A stretch of 64,000 bases of DNA, from contig PHBY01000010.1 of the NCBI GenBank assembly GCA_002840735.1, positions 105,546-169,545 of the forward strand, read 5' to 3'. The stretch is from Chloroflexi bacterium HGW-Chloroflexi-2 (GTDB taxonomy: Bacteria > Chloroflexota > Anaerolineae > Anaerolineales > Anaerolineaceae). The position numbers and the translations under genes are program-made. The notes under the pieces are model-generated. The model worked only from the letters and a program-made list of their open reading frames with translations, had not been told where the DNA came from and searched no databases. Shown one piece after another: positions 36,502 to 45,143 of the stretch. Each line of letters begins with the position of its first letter. The stretch's first letter is position 1.

Positions 36502-36590
36502 TGATTTCATTGTCAGTGAAAACAAATTGTCAAATGATTTCATTGACAGTGAAATCATTTTGATGTATGATTTCAGTATGAATGAAATCA
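36502..36590 (+). promoter_or_regulatory. Three-copy operator TGATTTCA-N7-TGAAATCA, 33-bp period
   Basis: Copies lie at 36502-36524 (right half degenerate), 36535-36557 and 36568-36590. Each is 23 bp, and the centres are at 36513, 36546 and 36579, exactly 33 bp apart, which places them on nearly the same DNA face. The middle copy holds the -35 box in its spacer, and the third covers the -10 box and the start codon. Binding of a dimeric protein would block transcription. Confidence 0.8.
36543..36571 (+). promoter_or_regulatory. Near-consensus promoter, leaderless, of the DUF4143 ATPase gene
   Basis: TTGACA (36543-36548), a 17-base spacer and TATGAT (36566-36571) match the sigma-70 consensus in all but one position. 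The ATG at 36578 begins six bases after the -10 box, so the transcript should start at or next to the start codon. Confidence 0.8.
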
Positions 36591-37873
36591 TCTGGAAAGA
36601 TCGTTGGTCGAAAGATCAAATACGCACAATTCTCTTCGAACAATCAGATTTTTTCTGGCAAAGGGACCCCGGCATTCAACGTGAAAAACTAAAAGATGTT
36701 CAGAAGGCTTCAGCGCTTCCCCATGCTGTGATCCTATCCGGATTACGACGGGTTGGAAAATCTACTTTGTTAGCTCAATTTGCCCATACTTTGGGTAAGG
36801 AAGCATACTATTATTTAAATTTTGAAGATGATCGCTTCATTGGATTTCAAGCCCAGGACGCAAACGATCTTTATCAAACTTTAATTGAAATCTTTGGCGA
36901 GAGAAAAATTTTCATCATCGATGAGATACAAAACGTGGATGGTTGGGAACAATTCGTTCGACGTTTTATCGATTTGGGATTCAAATTCTACATCAGCGGT
37001 TCCAATGCAGCCCTCCTCAGTCGCGAATTAGGCACCCGTTTAACCGGCAGGCATATCCCTATTGAACTCTTCCCGTTTTCATTTCGAGAGTTTTTACTTT
37101 TTCGGGGGGAGACTAAGTTCAAGTCACAACAATTATCGACAATCCAAAAGGGAAGATTGAGCGCTGCACTCGATACATACTTGCGACAAGGTGGTATTGC
37201 CGATGCCCTCAAATATCCTGAACTGCCAATCCTGAAAACTTTATATGATGATGTTTTATTTCGAGATATTGCCACCCGCTATGGTCTGGAAAATGTTCAG
37301 GCATTAAAAGAGTTGGGTTTATTTTTAATGAGCAATCCAGCAGGCCTGGTCTCCTTTAATAAAATAAAGGAACATTTACGTCTGGGGAGTGTTAACACCG
37401 TCACGAATTACATCGAATATCTTGAAGATAGCTGGTTGTTATTCACCACCCGCATTTATGATTTCTCTGTAAAACGGCAGCAGGTTTTACCAAAGAAAAT
37501 TTATGGTATCGATACTGGTTTAGTGAATGCAATTGGTTTTCACTTCTCACCCAATACAGGAAAGCTTCTCGAAAATCTGATTTTTCTGGAACTGCGCAGG
37601 CAATCGAAAGAAATCTTTTACCTGACCACCCAGAATGGTTTTGAGATTGATTTTTACCTGCCTGAAACCCGCACGTTGATTCAGTTAACACAAAACATGA
37701 GTAATCCCGCAACCCGAGAACGAGAAATTCGTGCCATACAGGATGCTGTAAAAACGGTGGATGCCCAGAACCTATTGATCCTCTCCGAGGATAACGAGGA
37801 TCCGATCAGGATTGGCGATAAAGAAATTCAGATCCAATCCATTCCGGAGTGGCTTCTGCAACAACCAGTATAA
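36578..37873 (+). CDS. AAA ATPase with DUF4143 C-terminus
   Basis: A 431-residue ATPase of the AAA_14/DUF4143 family. Walker A is ILSGLRRVGKSTLLAQF, Walker B is KIFIIDEIQNVDGW, and an arginine-containing sensor region follows (FYISGSNAALLSREL, LTGRHIPIELFPFSF). The C-terminal DUF4143 domain has winged-helix and restriction-nuclease-like features (LRLGSVNTVTNYIEYLED, NLIFLELRRQ, NGFEIDFYL). Family members are common and mobile, with no settled function; some resemble DNA-processing or toxin-type ATPases. A TTG at 36527 would extend the frame through the operator and is unlikely. The gene is monocistronic and convergent with the hydrolase. Confidence 0.92.
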   Translation: MNEIIWKDRWSKDQIRTILFEQSDFFWQRDPGIQREKLKDVQKASALPHAVILSGLRRVGKSTLLAQFAHTLGKEAYYYLNFEDDRFIGFQAQDANDLYQTLIEIFGERKIFIIDEIQNVDGWEQFVRRFIDLGFKFYISGSNAALLSRELGTRLTGRHIPIELFPFSFREFLLFRGETKFKSQQLSTIQKGRLSAALDTYLRQGGIADALKYPELPILKTLYDDVLFRDIATRYGLENVQALKELGLFLMSNPAGLVSFNKIKEHLRLGSVNTVTNYIEYLEDSWLLFTTRIYDFSVKRQQVLPKKIYGIDTGLVNAIGFHFSPNTGKLLENLIFLELRRQSKEIFYLTTQNGFEIDFYLPETRTLIQLTQNMSNPATREREIRAIQDAVKTVDAQNLLILSEDNEDPIRIGDKEIQIQSIPEWLLQQPV

Positions 37874-37889
37874 ACTCAGCATCAATGGA

Positions 37890-38930
37890 TTACTTTTGAG
37901 AAAAATACCTTCGCATAAACTGCCACACACCCGCTTTGTAATAACGATGACCACTCTCACCAACAAATAATTCTACATTTTCAGGCACCCCGGAAACGGC
38001 ATAAATTTTCTTCAGTTGTTCAAAGGCTTTATAAACTTCATCGATGGGGTAAATTGGGTCCTCTTTGCCATTGATCGCCATAAATGGGCGGGGAGCAATC
38101 AACCCGGCAATATCGGCCATTTCTCCCAGGGTCAGTAATCCGGGGACATAATTGCATTCGCAATGATGAATGGAGCCAATGCTACCTGCGAAGGTGCAGA
38201 AATAACTTCCTGGTGCAGATAGCTTGATCCTCTCATCCAGGGCTGCGGCAAAGAGGGAAATCGTCCCGCCAGTAGAATTCCCAGTGATGGCAATTCGTTC
38301 CAAATCAACTGGCAAGCTTTCCAATGCCCAATCCAGCAATCTGGATATGTCCCACACCCGATCTCCTGTAGGTGTTCGCCCCACCAATAAATCGTGCACC
38401 AGTAAATCACGACAGGAATTCTGAGCATCCTCAGTTTTCCCCTGTTCAGTCCGTGTTTCGCCAAATCCTCGGGTTGTGGGGGCAATCACCAGATAGCCTT
38501 CGCGGACTGCCTGCACCGCGATATCCCGATCACCTTCCAGCATGAATTGCTCTTCCTCCGGGCTGGTTACAATCCCGGCATACAACTCCGTGTTCTTCGA
38601 ATGACCATGTGGGGTCAATACCAATGGTAGTAGACCATGAATATCTTTAGGTTTCAGCAGAATAAATGGCAAGGGGACGGTAGGTTCCACCTGCAGCACC
38701 CAGCGTTGACGGATGAACTCTCCGGTATCCTCTTCACCCAGCTGGTAGGCACTGGGTTGGAAGTCTTTGAGATCGTTCTGAATGCGGTTAAGACCAAGCA
38801 CATCACGCAGTCGGGAACGAAATCGATCTTGCCAGATGGTGAACTCTGCTGGCGTCTTCGCTGTGAATCCAAACTCCGGGTTTGTTTTTTTATATAGGGT
38901 TTGAAAATGAGTGGTAGAAGAATAACTCAT
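37890..38930 (-). CDS. Alpha/beta hydrolase, acetyl-xylan-esterase-like
   Basis: A 346-residue serine hydrolase, with no signal peptide, so probably cytoplasmic. The oxyanion region follows LVLTPHGHSKN, the nucleophile elbow is ITGNSTGG, the acid is in NGKEDPIYP and the histidine in GESGHRYY. The general layout (long N-terminus, then RGFGETR) resembles acetyl-xylan esterases and dienelactone-hydrolase-like enzymes. The substrate is unknown. The start at 38930 lacks a ribosome-binding site but lies six bases after TATAAT. A tandem repeat array lies about 85-150 bases upstream. Confidence 0.88.
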   Translation of the reverse strand: MSYSSTTHFQTLYKKTNPEFGFTAKTPAEFTIWQDRFRSRLRDVLGLNRIQNDLKDFQPSAYQLGEEDTGEFIRQRWVLQVEPTVPLPFILLKPKDIHGLLPLVLTPHGHSKNTELYAGIVTSPEEEQFMLEGDRDIAVQAVREGYLVIAPTTRGFGETRTEQGKTEDAQNSCRDLLVHDLLVGRTPTGDRVWDISRLLDWALESLPVDLERIAITGNSTGGTISLFAAALDERIKLSAPGSYFCTFAGSIGSIHHCECNYVPGLLTLGEMADIAGLIAPRPFMAINGKEDPIYPIDEVYKAFEQLKKIYAVSGVPENVELFVGESGHRYYKAGVWQFMRRYFSQK

Positions 38931-38936
38931 TATTTG

Positions 38937-38942
38937 ATTATA
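38937..38942 (-). promoter_or_regulatory. -10 box six bases before the hydrolase start (leaderless)
   Basis: The minus strand reads TATAAT-CAAATA-ATG, the same geometry as at 36566-36580 and 13120-13134. No clear -35 box, which would fit activator-dependent transcription. Confidence 0.55.
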
Positions 38943-39013
38943 CTATCCAGAAATTACACCCAGACGTTCCGGGTAAATATTAATGATCCAATTTGGCAAT
39001 GATAATTTATTCA

Positions 39014-39079
39014 TTACTTGAATAACTTTCATTCACATCATGATCAACTTTCACTCATCTCCTGAATAACATTCATTCA
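39014..39079. repeat. Three tandem 22-bp repeats upstream of the hydrolase (operator-like)
   Basis: Units at 39014-39035, 39036-39057 and 39058-39079 share the core TGAATAACTTTCATTCA, itself an inverted repeat TGAAT-N7-ATTCA; the middle unit is degenerate, and a weaker fourth may precede (38992-39013). A 22-bp period equals two helical turns. From 39080 to 39333 I see no gene. Confidence 0.65.
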
Positions 39080-39333
39080 ACCAATGAATAAATAACAAAA
39101 TATTGGATGACTGACAGTATCAGCAATAAATCATGAGGTCCCCCTGGTACAATCTATTATGGAAACCTGTCAACCAATGGCTGGAAGTTCAACAGAAGAA
39201 TATTAACCAATGCCCAACTTCATCAGTACACAATTCGAAAACAAATTTGCGACCCTGTTAGCAGACACGTAATCTACTTAAGTTTAGGTAATCTGGTGAT
39301 CCACCCCGCTATCAGCCAGATCATGCTGCAAGG

Positions 39334-40494
39334 CTATTCCCCCTCCCGTAAATCATCCTCCAGACCCCGACAGAATTCTGTGCTTTGCACCGCCGGGCAG
39401 GATTCCCGCAGAAACTGGCTGACCGATCCCAGGTTGGGACGCAATGCCAGTACCTCCGGGTCACGGATTTGCGCACGAATGGCATCCACAAATCGTCCAG
39501 CGAAGATCACCTGATGTGGACGGGTGTTCTTCGGATCATCCAGCGCCAGTTCACATTGCTCAGCGTTGTAAACATGCCAGCCGGAGTAGGTGCGTGTGCG
39601 CACGTCGATCGGTGGGGTGATTTGGAGCGCATTGTGCAGCTCAGCTACCCGTACATAAGCTTTCACCAGCCAGGGTTCACGCTGCGGGTAATCTGGCGCA
39701 GTGAGAATACCCACCAAAAGTTGTTGTAGTTCCGGATAACAATGCAACTCTTTGATTGCAGTTCCCAACCACTTGGCATAAGGTGCATAACGGCGTTCCA
39801 TCAGGAAGCAAAGCTTCATCAGATATTCAACAATCTGCGTGGCAACCAACTGTGAACCCAGTGCATCCCCCAGTTGCCAGGTACGCCCCACAAAAGCCTC
39901 TATCTCCGCCAGCTGCGCCCATTGACTGGCCAGCAGGTATAACCAAATATCCTGCGGATACCAGGCAAACTTTTTCCGTACCTCTTCCAGTCCTAAATCA
40001 TCATGAAAGACTTTACCAGCTGTCCATTCCAGCAATTGCTGCTGCGGGATGGTCAACCACTCGGTCACCGTCGGCTCACGCAAAGGGTCAATCATGCCGG
40101 TCTTCTGCCAGTAACCTGGAATAGTTTCAATCTCGATTAAGTACTCCACCGGCCCTTTTTCAATCTCCTCTGAGAAGCGCACACCATTGTCATGTGGATT
40201 AGGCTTGCCAAAATGGGTGGAATAACCGTGAAAACGCACCGGCAACTCCTGCCGTAAAAACTCATCCACAGCCTGGTTGGTATTCTCAAAATCCTCAATC
40301 GGAAGAAAGAGCACCAACCTGGGTCCCCACATATGGTCACGCGAGACCGGTGTGTCATAACCCAACACATCCGAGCCATAACCGATCAAGGCGGCGGAAT
40401 GGGTTAACCCAGGAAAATGTCGATCGAGAATCGGTCGTACCGCTTTCTTATAATACAACTCACTCAGCTGAAGACCAGGGATGAATTCAGGCAT
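39334..40494 (-). CDS. DUF4037 (nucleotidyltransferase-like) protein
   Basis: A 386-residue soluble protein matching the DUF4037 pattern: ALIGYGSDVLGYDTPVSRDHMWGPRLVLFL near the N-terminus resembles the GxGSD and DxD region of the nucleotidyltransferase fold, and the C-terminal helical part has AKWLGTAIKELHCYPEL. It may modify or bind nucleotides, but no substrate is known to me. The start at 40494 lacks a strong ribosome-binding site. It reads away from the tRNA-Ser pair on the same strand, separated by their terminator. Confidence 0.8.
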   Translation of the reverse strand: MPEFIPGLQLSELYYKKAVRPILDRHFPGLTHSAALIGYGSDVLGYDTPVSRDHMWGPRLVLFLPIEDFENTNQAVDEFLRQELPVRFHGYSTHFGKPNPHDNGVRFSEEIEKGPVEYLIEIETIPGYWQKTGMIDPLREPTVTEWLTIPQQQLLEWTAGKVFHDDLGLEEVRKKFAWYPQDIWLYLLASQWAQLAEIEAFVGRTWQLGDALGSQLVATQIVEYLMKLCFLMERRYAPYAKWLGTAIKELHCYPELQQLLVGILTAPDYPQREPWLVKAYVRVAELHNALQITPPIDVRTRTYSGWHVYNAEQCELALDDPKNTRPHQVIFAGRFVDAIRAQIRDPEVLALRPNLGSVSQFLRESCPAVQSTEFCRGLEDDLREGE

Positions 40495-40541
40495 GGATTA
40501 ATTATAAATGAGAAGATCCAGTTCTTTCTCAGCGCTAAAGT

Positions 40542-40576
40542 AAAAAAAATTTGCGATCCCATCGCAAATTTTTTTT
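40542..40576. terminator. Terminator after the tRNA-Ser genes
   Basis: AAATTTGCGAT and ATCGCAAATTT form an 11-bp stem (extended by A/T runs) with a CCC loop, 13 bases past the tRNA 3' end. It works in both orientations. Confidence 0.9.
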
Positions 40577-40588
40577 ACTTCTTTTTTC

Positions 40589-40681
40589 TGGCGGGGAGGG
40601 CGGGATTCGAACCCGCGGTCGAGCTTGACACCCGACAACCACTTAGCAGGCGGCCCCATTCAACCACTCTGGCACCTCCCC
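40589..40681 (-). tRNA. tRNA-Ser (GCU)
   Basis: A class II tRNA on the minus strand: acceptor GGGGAGG/CCTCCCC, anticodon loop CTGCTAA (GCU), long variable arm, GGTTCGAATCC T-arm, discriminator G and encoded CCA at 40589-40591. Confidence 0.96.
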
Positions 40682-40697
40682 GGGTGCAACGGTACAG

Positions 40698-40782
40698 CGG
40701 AGGGAGAGGGATTCGAACCCACGGTGGGTTGCCCCACACCTGTTTTCAAGACAGGCACCTTAAGCCACTCGGTCATCCCTCC
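40698..40782 (-). tRNA. tRNA-Ser (UGA)
   Basis: A class II tRNA on the minus strand: acceptor GGAGGGA/TCCCTCC, anticodon stem CCTGT/ACAGG around CTTGAAA (UGA), long variable arm and T-arm GGTTCGAATCC. Unlike its neighbour 16 bases away it does not encode CCA (the bases are CTG). Confidence 0.96.
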
Positions 40783-40820
40783 AAGTGTGCAAAGATTCTA
40801 ACATAAGAACGACGAATAGT

Positions 40821-40841
40821 GTAGGGTGCGTTGGCAACGCA
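40821..40841. repeat. REP-like half element GTAGGGTGCGTT
   Basis: GTAGGGTGCGTTGG followed by CAACGCA forms a short hairpin (TGCGTT-GGC-AACGCA). The GTAGGGTGCGT start matches the element at 54593-54621. Confidence 0.55.
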
Positions 40842-40870
40842 GAACCAGATCCACTGATGATGCAATTTTC

Positions 40871-41410
40871 TTAATTGCAAAAATCCAAACGATTCGACAC
40901 ATTCAGTGGACTGAATCCGAATTCATACTTGAAAGGCGCATTGTGTACCGGTTTTCCTATCAGCGCATAAATCTCGCACCAGGCATACTTCAGGCTAAGT
41001 TTCACAAGTCCTTCTTTCCCTACTCGCCGCATAGAGAAAGGATTTCCGTCAAGTGGCACGATAAAGCATGTCGTCACACCTGGTTTTTTTTGTTCAAATT
41101 CCTCTAAAACACGTACAAAAAAGTCGGGCGGCGGAAGTACATCCGCATCGAGAAATAAGAGGAGATCCCCTTTAGCCGCTCGACCTGCGTTGCGCTCTAC
41201 CGCCGGCATTCCACCGTGCACAACGTGTACGCATCTTGCTTGCACTAATTCTGCGGTACCATCCTTCGAACCAGCATCCGCTACAATCATCTCATCTGGA
41301 AAACGGGTTTGCAAGGCCAGAGCGTCGATCAAGTGAGGTAGATATGCAATTTCATTTAGTGTCGGAATGATGACAGATAAATGCGACTTGCTTTGACCTT
41401 GAGTTGACTC
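40871..41410 (-). pseudogene. Family 2 glycosyltransferase fragment without a usual start codon
   Basis: The frame encodes SVIIPTLNEIAYLPHLIDAL, MIVADAGSKDGTAELV and LLLFLDADVLPPPDFF, the GT-A fold with its DxD metal motif. The open frame begins after a TAA at 41411-41413 and has no ATG or GTG before the motif; the first TTG (41332) would remove the SVIIPT strand. The sequence ends after about 180 codons, short for GT2 enzymes. It follows the GT28-like gene by 15 bases. It is most likely a decayed last gene of the lipid operon, though an unusual start or a frameshift near 41400 is possible. Confidence 0.6.
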
Positions 41411-41425
41411 TTATGCGAATTTTCC

Positions 41426-42598
41426 TTATTTTTCATTTTCCGATATCCTTTGGATTATTTCTTCCGTCACACCCAGTTGATCCGCGATAGCATGCGCGAT
41501 CAGGTGCGAAGCATCCAGCCTGGCAAGGCGGCGGCTGTTGGCAGCAATCTTTTCACGCTCATCGGGATGATCGAGCCAGTCGCGCAATACCTCAATGATA
41601 CGGTTGGGCTCTGGTGCCCAAACGCCTGCGCCCTGGTTCACCACGTACGAAACGTTACCATCTTCCTGGCCTGGCATGCGGCTGTAAAGGATCATCGGGA
41701 GGCTGGAGATAAAGGCTTCACTGATCGTGCCAGGTCCGGCTTTGGTTAACAGAATATCCGCGCTGCGCATAAAATTGGGCATCTCGTGCGTAAATCCATA
41801 AATGAAAGTGGGGAGCGACCAATCCTCAGCCTCAAGTTGTGCCTTAAGCTTATGATTACGTCCAGTTACAATTACCAGAGCTGCGTTGAGATGGGCATCC
41901 GAGATTGCTCGTGCCACCTTGGTGAGAGGCCCCATCCCATCACCCCCACCTATGAGCAAGATCACTAGTAGATTTTGAGGCCAACCCATTTTATCTCGGA
42001 AGAATTGACTACTTTCCGAGGGCATGCAAAAGCGCTGGGCAACAGGTAGTCCAACTACACGAATTTGATCAGGTTTGAGCCCATAAGCTAAACCTCTTTG
42101 TCTCGCGATTTCAGTGGGTACAAAGATTAGATCAGAACGTTGGTTAAACCACCAGGTATGAGTCGAAACCATATCGGTGACGACAGTGAAAAATGGTGGG
42201 ACCCCCGACTTCATTGCCCGGCTGACTGGAAACACTGGGACGGGATGCACCGTGACCAGTAGGTTGTATGGATGATCGTTGAGCATCCTGTAGATTGCTC
42301 GCCGGATATAAGGCCACATTAAGTTATAAAATATACGAGTACGCTGAGGATCATCACTTAACTTGTATCCAAATTTCCAAACATCAGGTATCCTGGCCAT
42401 TGGAGGATACAGATCAGATGCAAGATCGAATGGCGGCGGCGCATATGTTTTGAAAAAATCAACCATTTCCGTTGAAATACGATTTTGAAAGTCCAAATTA
42501 ATCGCTTCGATGATCGCTTCTGCTGCACTGCGATGACCTCCCCCTGTATCAGAAAACAGGAAAAGAACGTGTGGCGGCTTGATTTCTGAGTGAGTCAT
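41426..42598 (-). CDS. MGDG-synthase/UgtP-like glycosyltransferase (GT28)
   Basis: A 390-residue GT-B enzyme of the diacylglycerol glucosyl/galactosyltransferase family, acting at the membrane surface to make glycolipids. The N-terminus LFLFSDTGGGHRSAAEAI is the family's hallmark; VTDMVSTHTWWF and PVAQRFCMP follow; the donor site has LLIGGGDGMGP and LTKAGPGTISEA. The start at 42598 follows AAAGGGA; the in-frame extension to 42682 lacks a site. Neighbours (patatin, UppS) fit a membrane-lipid role. The sugar donor is not readable. Confidence 0.88.
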   Translation of the reverse strand: MTHSEIKPPHVLFLFSDTGGGHRSAAEAIIEAINLDFQNRISTEMVDFFKTYAPPPFDLASDLYPPMARIPDVWKFGYKLSDDPQRTRIFYNLMWPYIRRAIYRMLNDHPYNLLVTVHPVPVFPVSRAMKSGVPPFFTVVTDMVSTHTWWFNQRSDLIFVPTEIARQRGLAYGLKPDQIRVVGLPVAQRFCMPSESSQFFRDKMGWPQNLLVILLIGGGDGMGPLTKVARAISDAHLNAALVIVTGRNHKLKAQLEAEDWSLPTFIYGFTHEMPNFMRSADILLTKAGPGTISEAFISSLPMILYSRMPGQEDGNVSYVVNQGAGVWAPEPNRIIEVLRDWLDHPDEREKIAANSRRLARLDASHLIAHAIADQLGVTEEIIQRISENEK

Positions 42599-42699
42599 TA
42601 ATCCCTTTCGTGAACATATTCCCGGAAAATTGGGGGATGAAAAGACGTGATCAAGAGAAATTCCTTTTCTATCTCTTTTCAATCACTGATCGAGAATTC

Positions 42700-43500
42700 C
42701 TAAATCGTGGTGTATTTCGCTGCTTTCTTCAGAATTGATTTAGTTCGGATATAAAAGCTTTTATCAGCATAGTAACCAATGAACGGAAAGACTTTTTCTT
42801 TTCTTTGGGTATGGAATGCTCTCATTACTGCCTTAAAGAATTTTGGGAAACTACCAGTTGAAGTACTCCCTTTATGGATGATGAAAACGGTATACTCATC
42901 ATTAATAATGAGCGGACGATAGTCTTTTAACATGTTTAGCCAAAGGCTGTATTCCACAACCTCATTCTTGCCCTCGTTAAAACCTCCATACCTCTGAACA
43001 AAATCTCGTTTCATAAAAGTATTTTCATGAGAGATGAAATTCATGAAGGAGAGCGCTGTTTCTGGATTCAATCGCAGTAAATATGTTTGTGGAATGACCA
43101 CTTTTCTTCCTGCTAATTCGATTAAGAAATTACCGGTGAGCCACACAAGATCTGGTCTATTTTTAAAGATTTCCGCTACTTTTTCCAATGAATCCTGATT
43201 CAGATAATAATCATCTGAATGTAAATAATGGATAATTTCACCTGTTGTTTCTTTTGTGGCAACATTTAGAGCATTGCCGACTCCTCTCGGTTCAGATTGA
43301 ATGAATTTAATTCTGTATCGGTTTTTATTCCGTTCAATATACTCCTGGATGATTTCCAAAGTTGAGTCCGTCGAATAGGCATCATTAATAATGTGTTCGA
43401 TTGACTGGTAAGTTTGGCTTTCAATACTCTTTAAAGCGTTTTTCAAATATTTTTCGCTATTGAAAGTACAGGTAACAATACTGATCGTGATACTTTTCAT
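42700..43500 (-). CDS. Family 2 glycosyltransferase
   Basis: A 266-residue cytoplasmic GT2 enzyme: ISIVTCTFNSEKYLKNALKSI, a D-x-D-like HSDDYYLN, and SHENTFMKRDFVQRYGGFNEG are as in WcaA-type transferases for polysaccharides. The gene is visibly richer in A and T (many AAA, ATT, GAA codons) than the genes on either side, which suggests it was acquired separately and inserted between patatin and the GT28-like gene. The start at 43500 gives a natural N-terminus. Confidence 0.88.
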   Translation of the reverse strand: MKSITISIVTCTFNSEKYLKNALKSIESQTYQSIEHIINDAYSTDSTLEIIQEYIERNKNRYRIKFIQSEPRGVGNALNVATKETTGEIIHYLHSDDYYLNQDSLEKVAEIFKNRPDLVWLTGNFLIELAGRKVVIPQTYLLRLNPETALSFMNFISHENTFMKRDFVQRYGGFNEGKNEVVEYSLWLNMLKDYRPLIINDEYTVFIIHKGSTSTGSFPKFFKAVMRAFHTQRKEKVFPFIGYYADKSFYIRTKSILKKAAKYTTI

Positions 43501-43582
43501 AAAATCTCTAACCTTCAAAAGTTCTTGAAACGAATGAATGTTTATTTTTCTTTTTTATCTCAATGACCTTGTACGAAAATGG

Positions 43583-44434
43583 CTAATACCAGAGCGGTTG
43601 CAAGAGTGTTTTAATTTCAGCGATATGATCTTCCGCGGCATGCTCACCAATGGTGATTAATTCTTTCACTCGTCCATAACCCACGATTGCATTGACACTT
43701 GCGGGGAGTTCAGGACAAATCAGCACATCAGGTGTAAATTGATGTAATCTGTTCCTCTGTCCTGCAATTCTCAGGGCATAAAAGGTATCATCAATAACTT
43801 CCAGCGTATTGGCAATCCCCTCTGGAACCCAGCGATGATTCCCAATCCATTGACCAATACCATCCTCCTGAGATAAACCGATGTCCACTGCGATGATCAC
43901 TTCAGCGCCCATTTTGCTGACTACATCGACGGGTAAATTGTTGAGTATACCACCATCCACTAGCTGCATACCGTTTATTTCTACCGGTTTGAACAATCCA
44001 GGGAGAGAAGTGGTAGCGCGTAGCGCCAATGCCACTGGTCCTTCACGCAACACGACTTCCTGGTGCGAATGCAAATCTACCGCCACCACAGCCAATGGTA
44101 GGTTCAATTCTGCGAAAGTTTTATCTCCAAATTCTTTTTTAAAGAAAGCGAGTACCCTTTCACCGCGGATCAAACCTCCATTTGGCAGACCTGGGTCAGC
44201 CAGACGCACCATTTGACGTTTCTGTGTAATGGCCAATGATTCTCGTTCCAGATCAGCAGAACTCATCCCGGCAGCATAGCCCGCTGCGATGACACCGCCC
44301 ATGCTTGTGCCTGCCAAATAATCCACCGAGATCCCTTCACGCTCCAAAGCGCGCAATACACCAATATGAGCCAGCCCACGCGCACCACCACCACTTAATG
44401 CCAGTCCAATGGCAGGCCTGTTATGCGTTATCAT
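43583..44434 (-). CDS. Patatin-like phospholipase (RssA/YchK family)
   Basis: A 283-residue serine lipid hydrolase. The oxyanion motif is ALSGGGARGLAHIGVL, the nucleophile elbow GTSMGGVIAAGYAAG, and the catalytic aspartate lies in VDGGILNNLP. The Ser-Asp dyad is complete. It begins 14 bases inside the end of uppS and has a GAGGTGG site, so the two are coupled. It may act on membrane lipids made or modified by the same cluster. Confidence 0.93.
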   Translation of the reverse strand: MITHNRPAIGLALSGGGARGLAHIGVLRALEREGISVDYLAGTSMGGVIAAGYAAGMSSADLERESLAITQKRQMVRLADPGLPNGGLIRGERVLAFFKKEFGDKTFAELNLPLAVVAVDLHSHQEVVLREGPVALALRATTSLPGLFKPVEINGMQLVDGGILNNLPVDVVSKMGAEVIIAVDIGLSQEDGIGQWIGNHRWVPEGIANTLEVIDDTFYALRIAGQRNRLHQFTPDVLICPELPASVNAIVGYGRVKELITIGEHAAEDHIAEIKTLLQPLWY

Positions 44435-45143
44435 TTCCACCTCTAATTTGCTTTGTATAGATACCAATCGCTTCTTGGAGATGCTCTTTGCGAAAATCCG
44501 GCCAGAGAACGGGCATACTCCAGAAAACTGCGTTCGCTGCACGCCAGAGAAGGAAGTTACTCAGCCGCCATTCACCGCCCGTACGCACGATTAGATCAAC
44601 ATCCGGCATATCCGGTAGGTATAGATAATGTGAAAAAGTGGCTTCGTCGATTTGAGAGATGTCCAGCTTCCCTTGTTGCTGATCCATAATGATCGCTTTC
44701 ATGGTGTCAACAATTTCTGCCCGTCCTCCATAATTGAGGGCTAGATTCAAGATCAAACAAGAGTTCGCTTTTGTTAGCAGGGATGCTTTATCCAAAATGT
44801 CCAACAGCGAAGCAGGGAGCCCTTCCCGGCTCCCCATGAGTTGCAGACGGACGCCGTTGTGCTGTAAGTTGGGTAATTCCGTCATTGTGTATTCTTCTGC
44901 CAAGCGCATCAAGAAATCAACCTCTACTTTGGGGCGGCACCAGTTTTCAGTGGAGAAAGTATATAAAGTTAAAATCTTAACCCCGATTTCATCACAAGCT
45001 TCAACAGTCCTTTTGACCGTTTGCACGCCTTCTTGATGTCCGGCCATCCGAGGAAGTCCACGTTGCTGCGCCCAACGGCCATTACCATCCATGATAATAG
45101 CAAGGTGATAAGGAATTACCTGATTACTAAGACCCCTAGACAT
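44421..45143 (-). CDS. uppS: Isoprenyl transferase (undecaprenyl diphosphate synthase)
   Basis: A 240-residue cis-prenyltransferase that extends farnesyl diphosphate with isopentenyl diphosphate. The diphosphate-binding motif is IIMDGNGRWAQQRGL, followed by GHQEGV, TLYTFSTENW and, near the end, DLIVRTGGEWRLSNFLLWR; in many homologues this reads RTGGE-x-RLSNF, so the site is intact. The start at 45143 overlaps the radical-SAM gene by eight bases and has AAAGGAG. It may serve cell-wall lipid carriers or the special lipids of this cluster. Confidence 0.95.
   Translation of the reverse strand: MSRGLSNQVIPYHLAIIMDGNGRWAQQRGLPRMAGHQEGVQTVKRTVEACDEIGVKILTLYTFSTENWCRPKVEVDFLMRLAEEYTMTELPNLQHNGVRLQLMGSREGLPASLLDILDKASLLTKANSCLILNLALNYGGRAEIVDTMKAIIMDQQQGKLDISQIDEATFSHYLYLPDMPDVDLIVRTGGEWRLSNFLLWRAANAVFWSMPVLWPDFRKEHLQEAIGIYTKQIRGGNDNA

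Noticed and set aside
39014..39079. 22-bp repeats as a CRISPR remnant
   Set aside because: The units are contiguous, without spacers, and contain operator-like inverted repeats.
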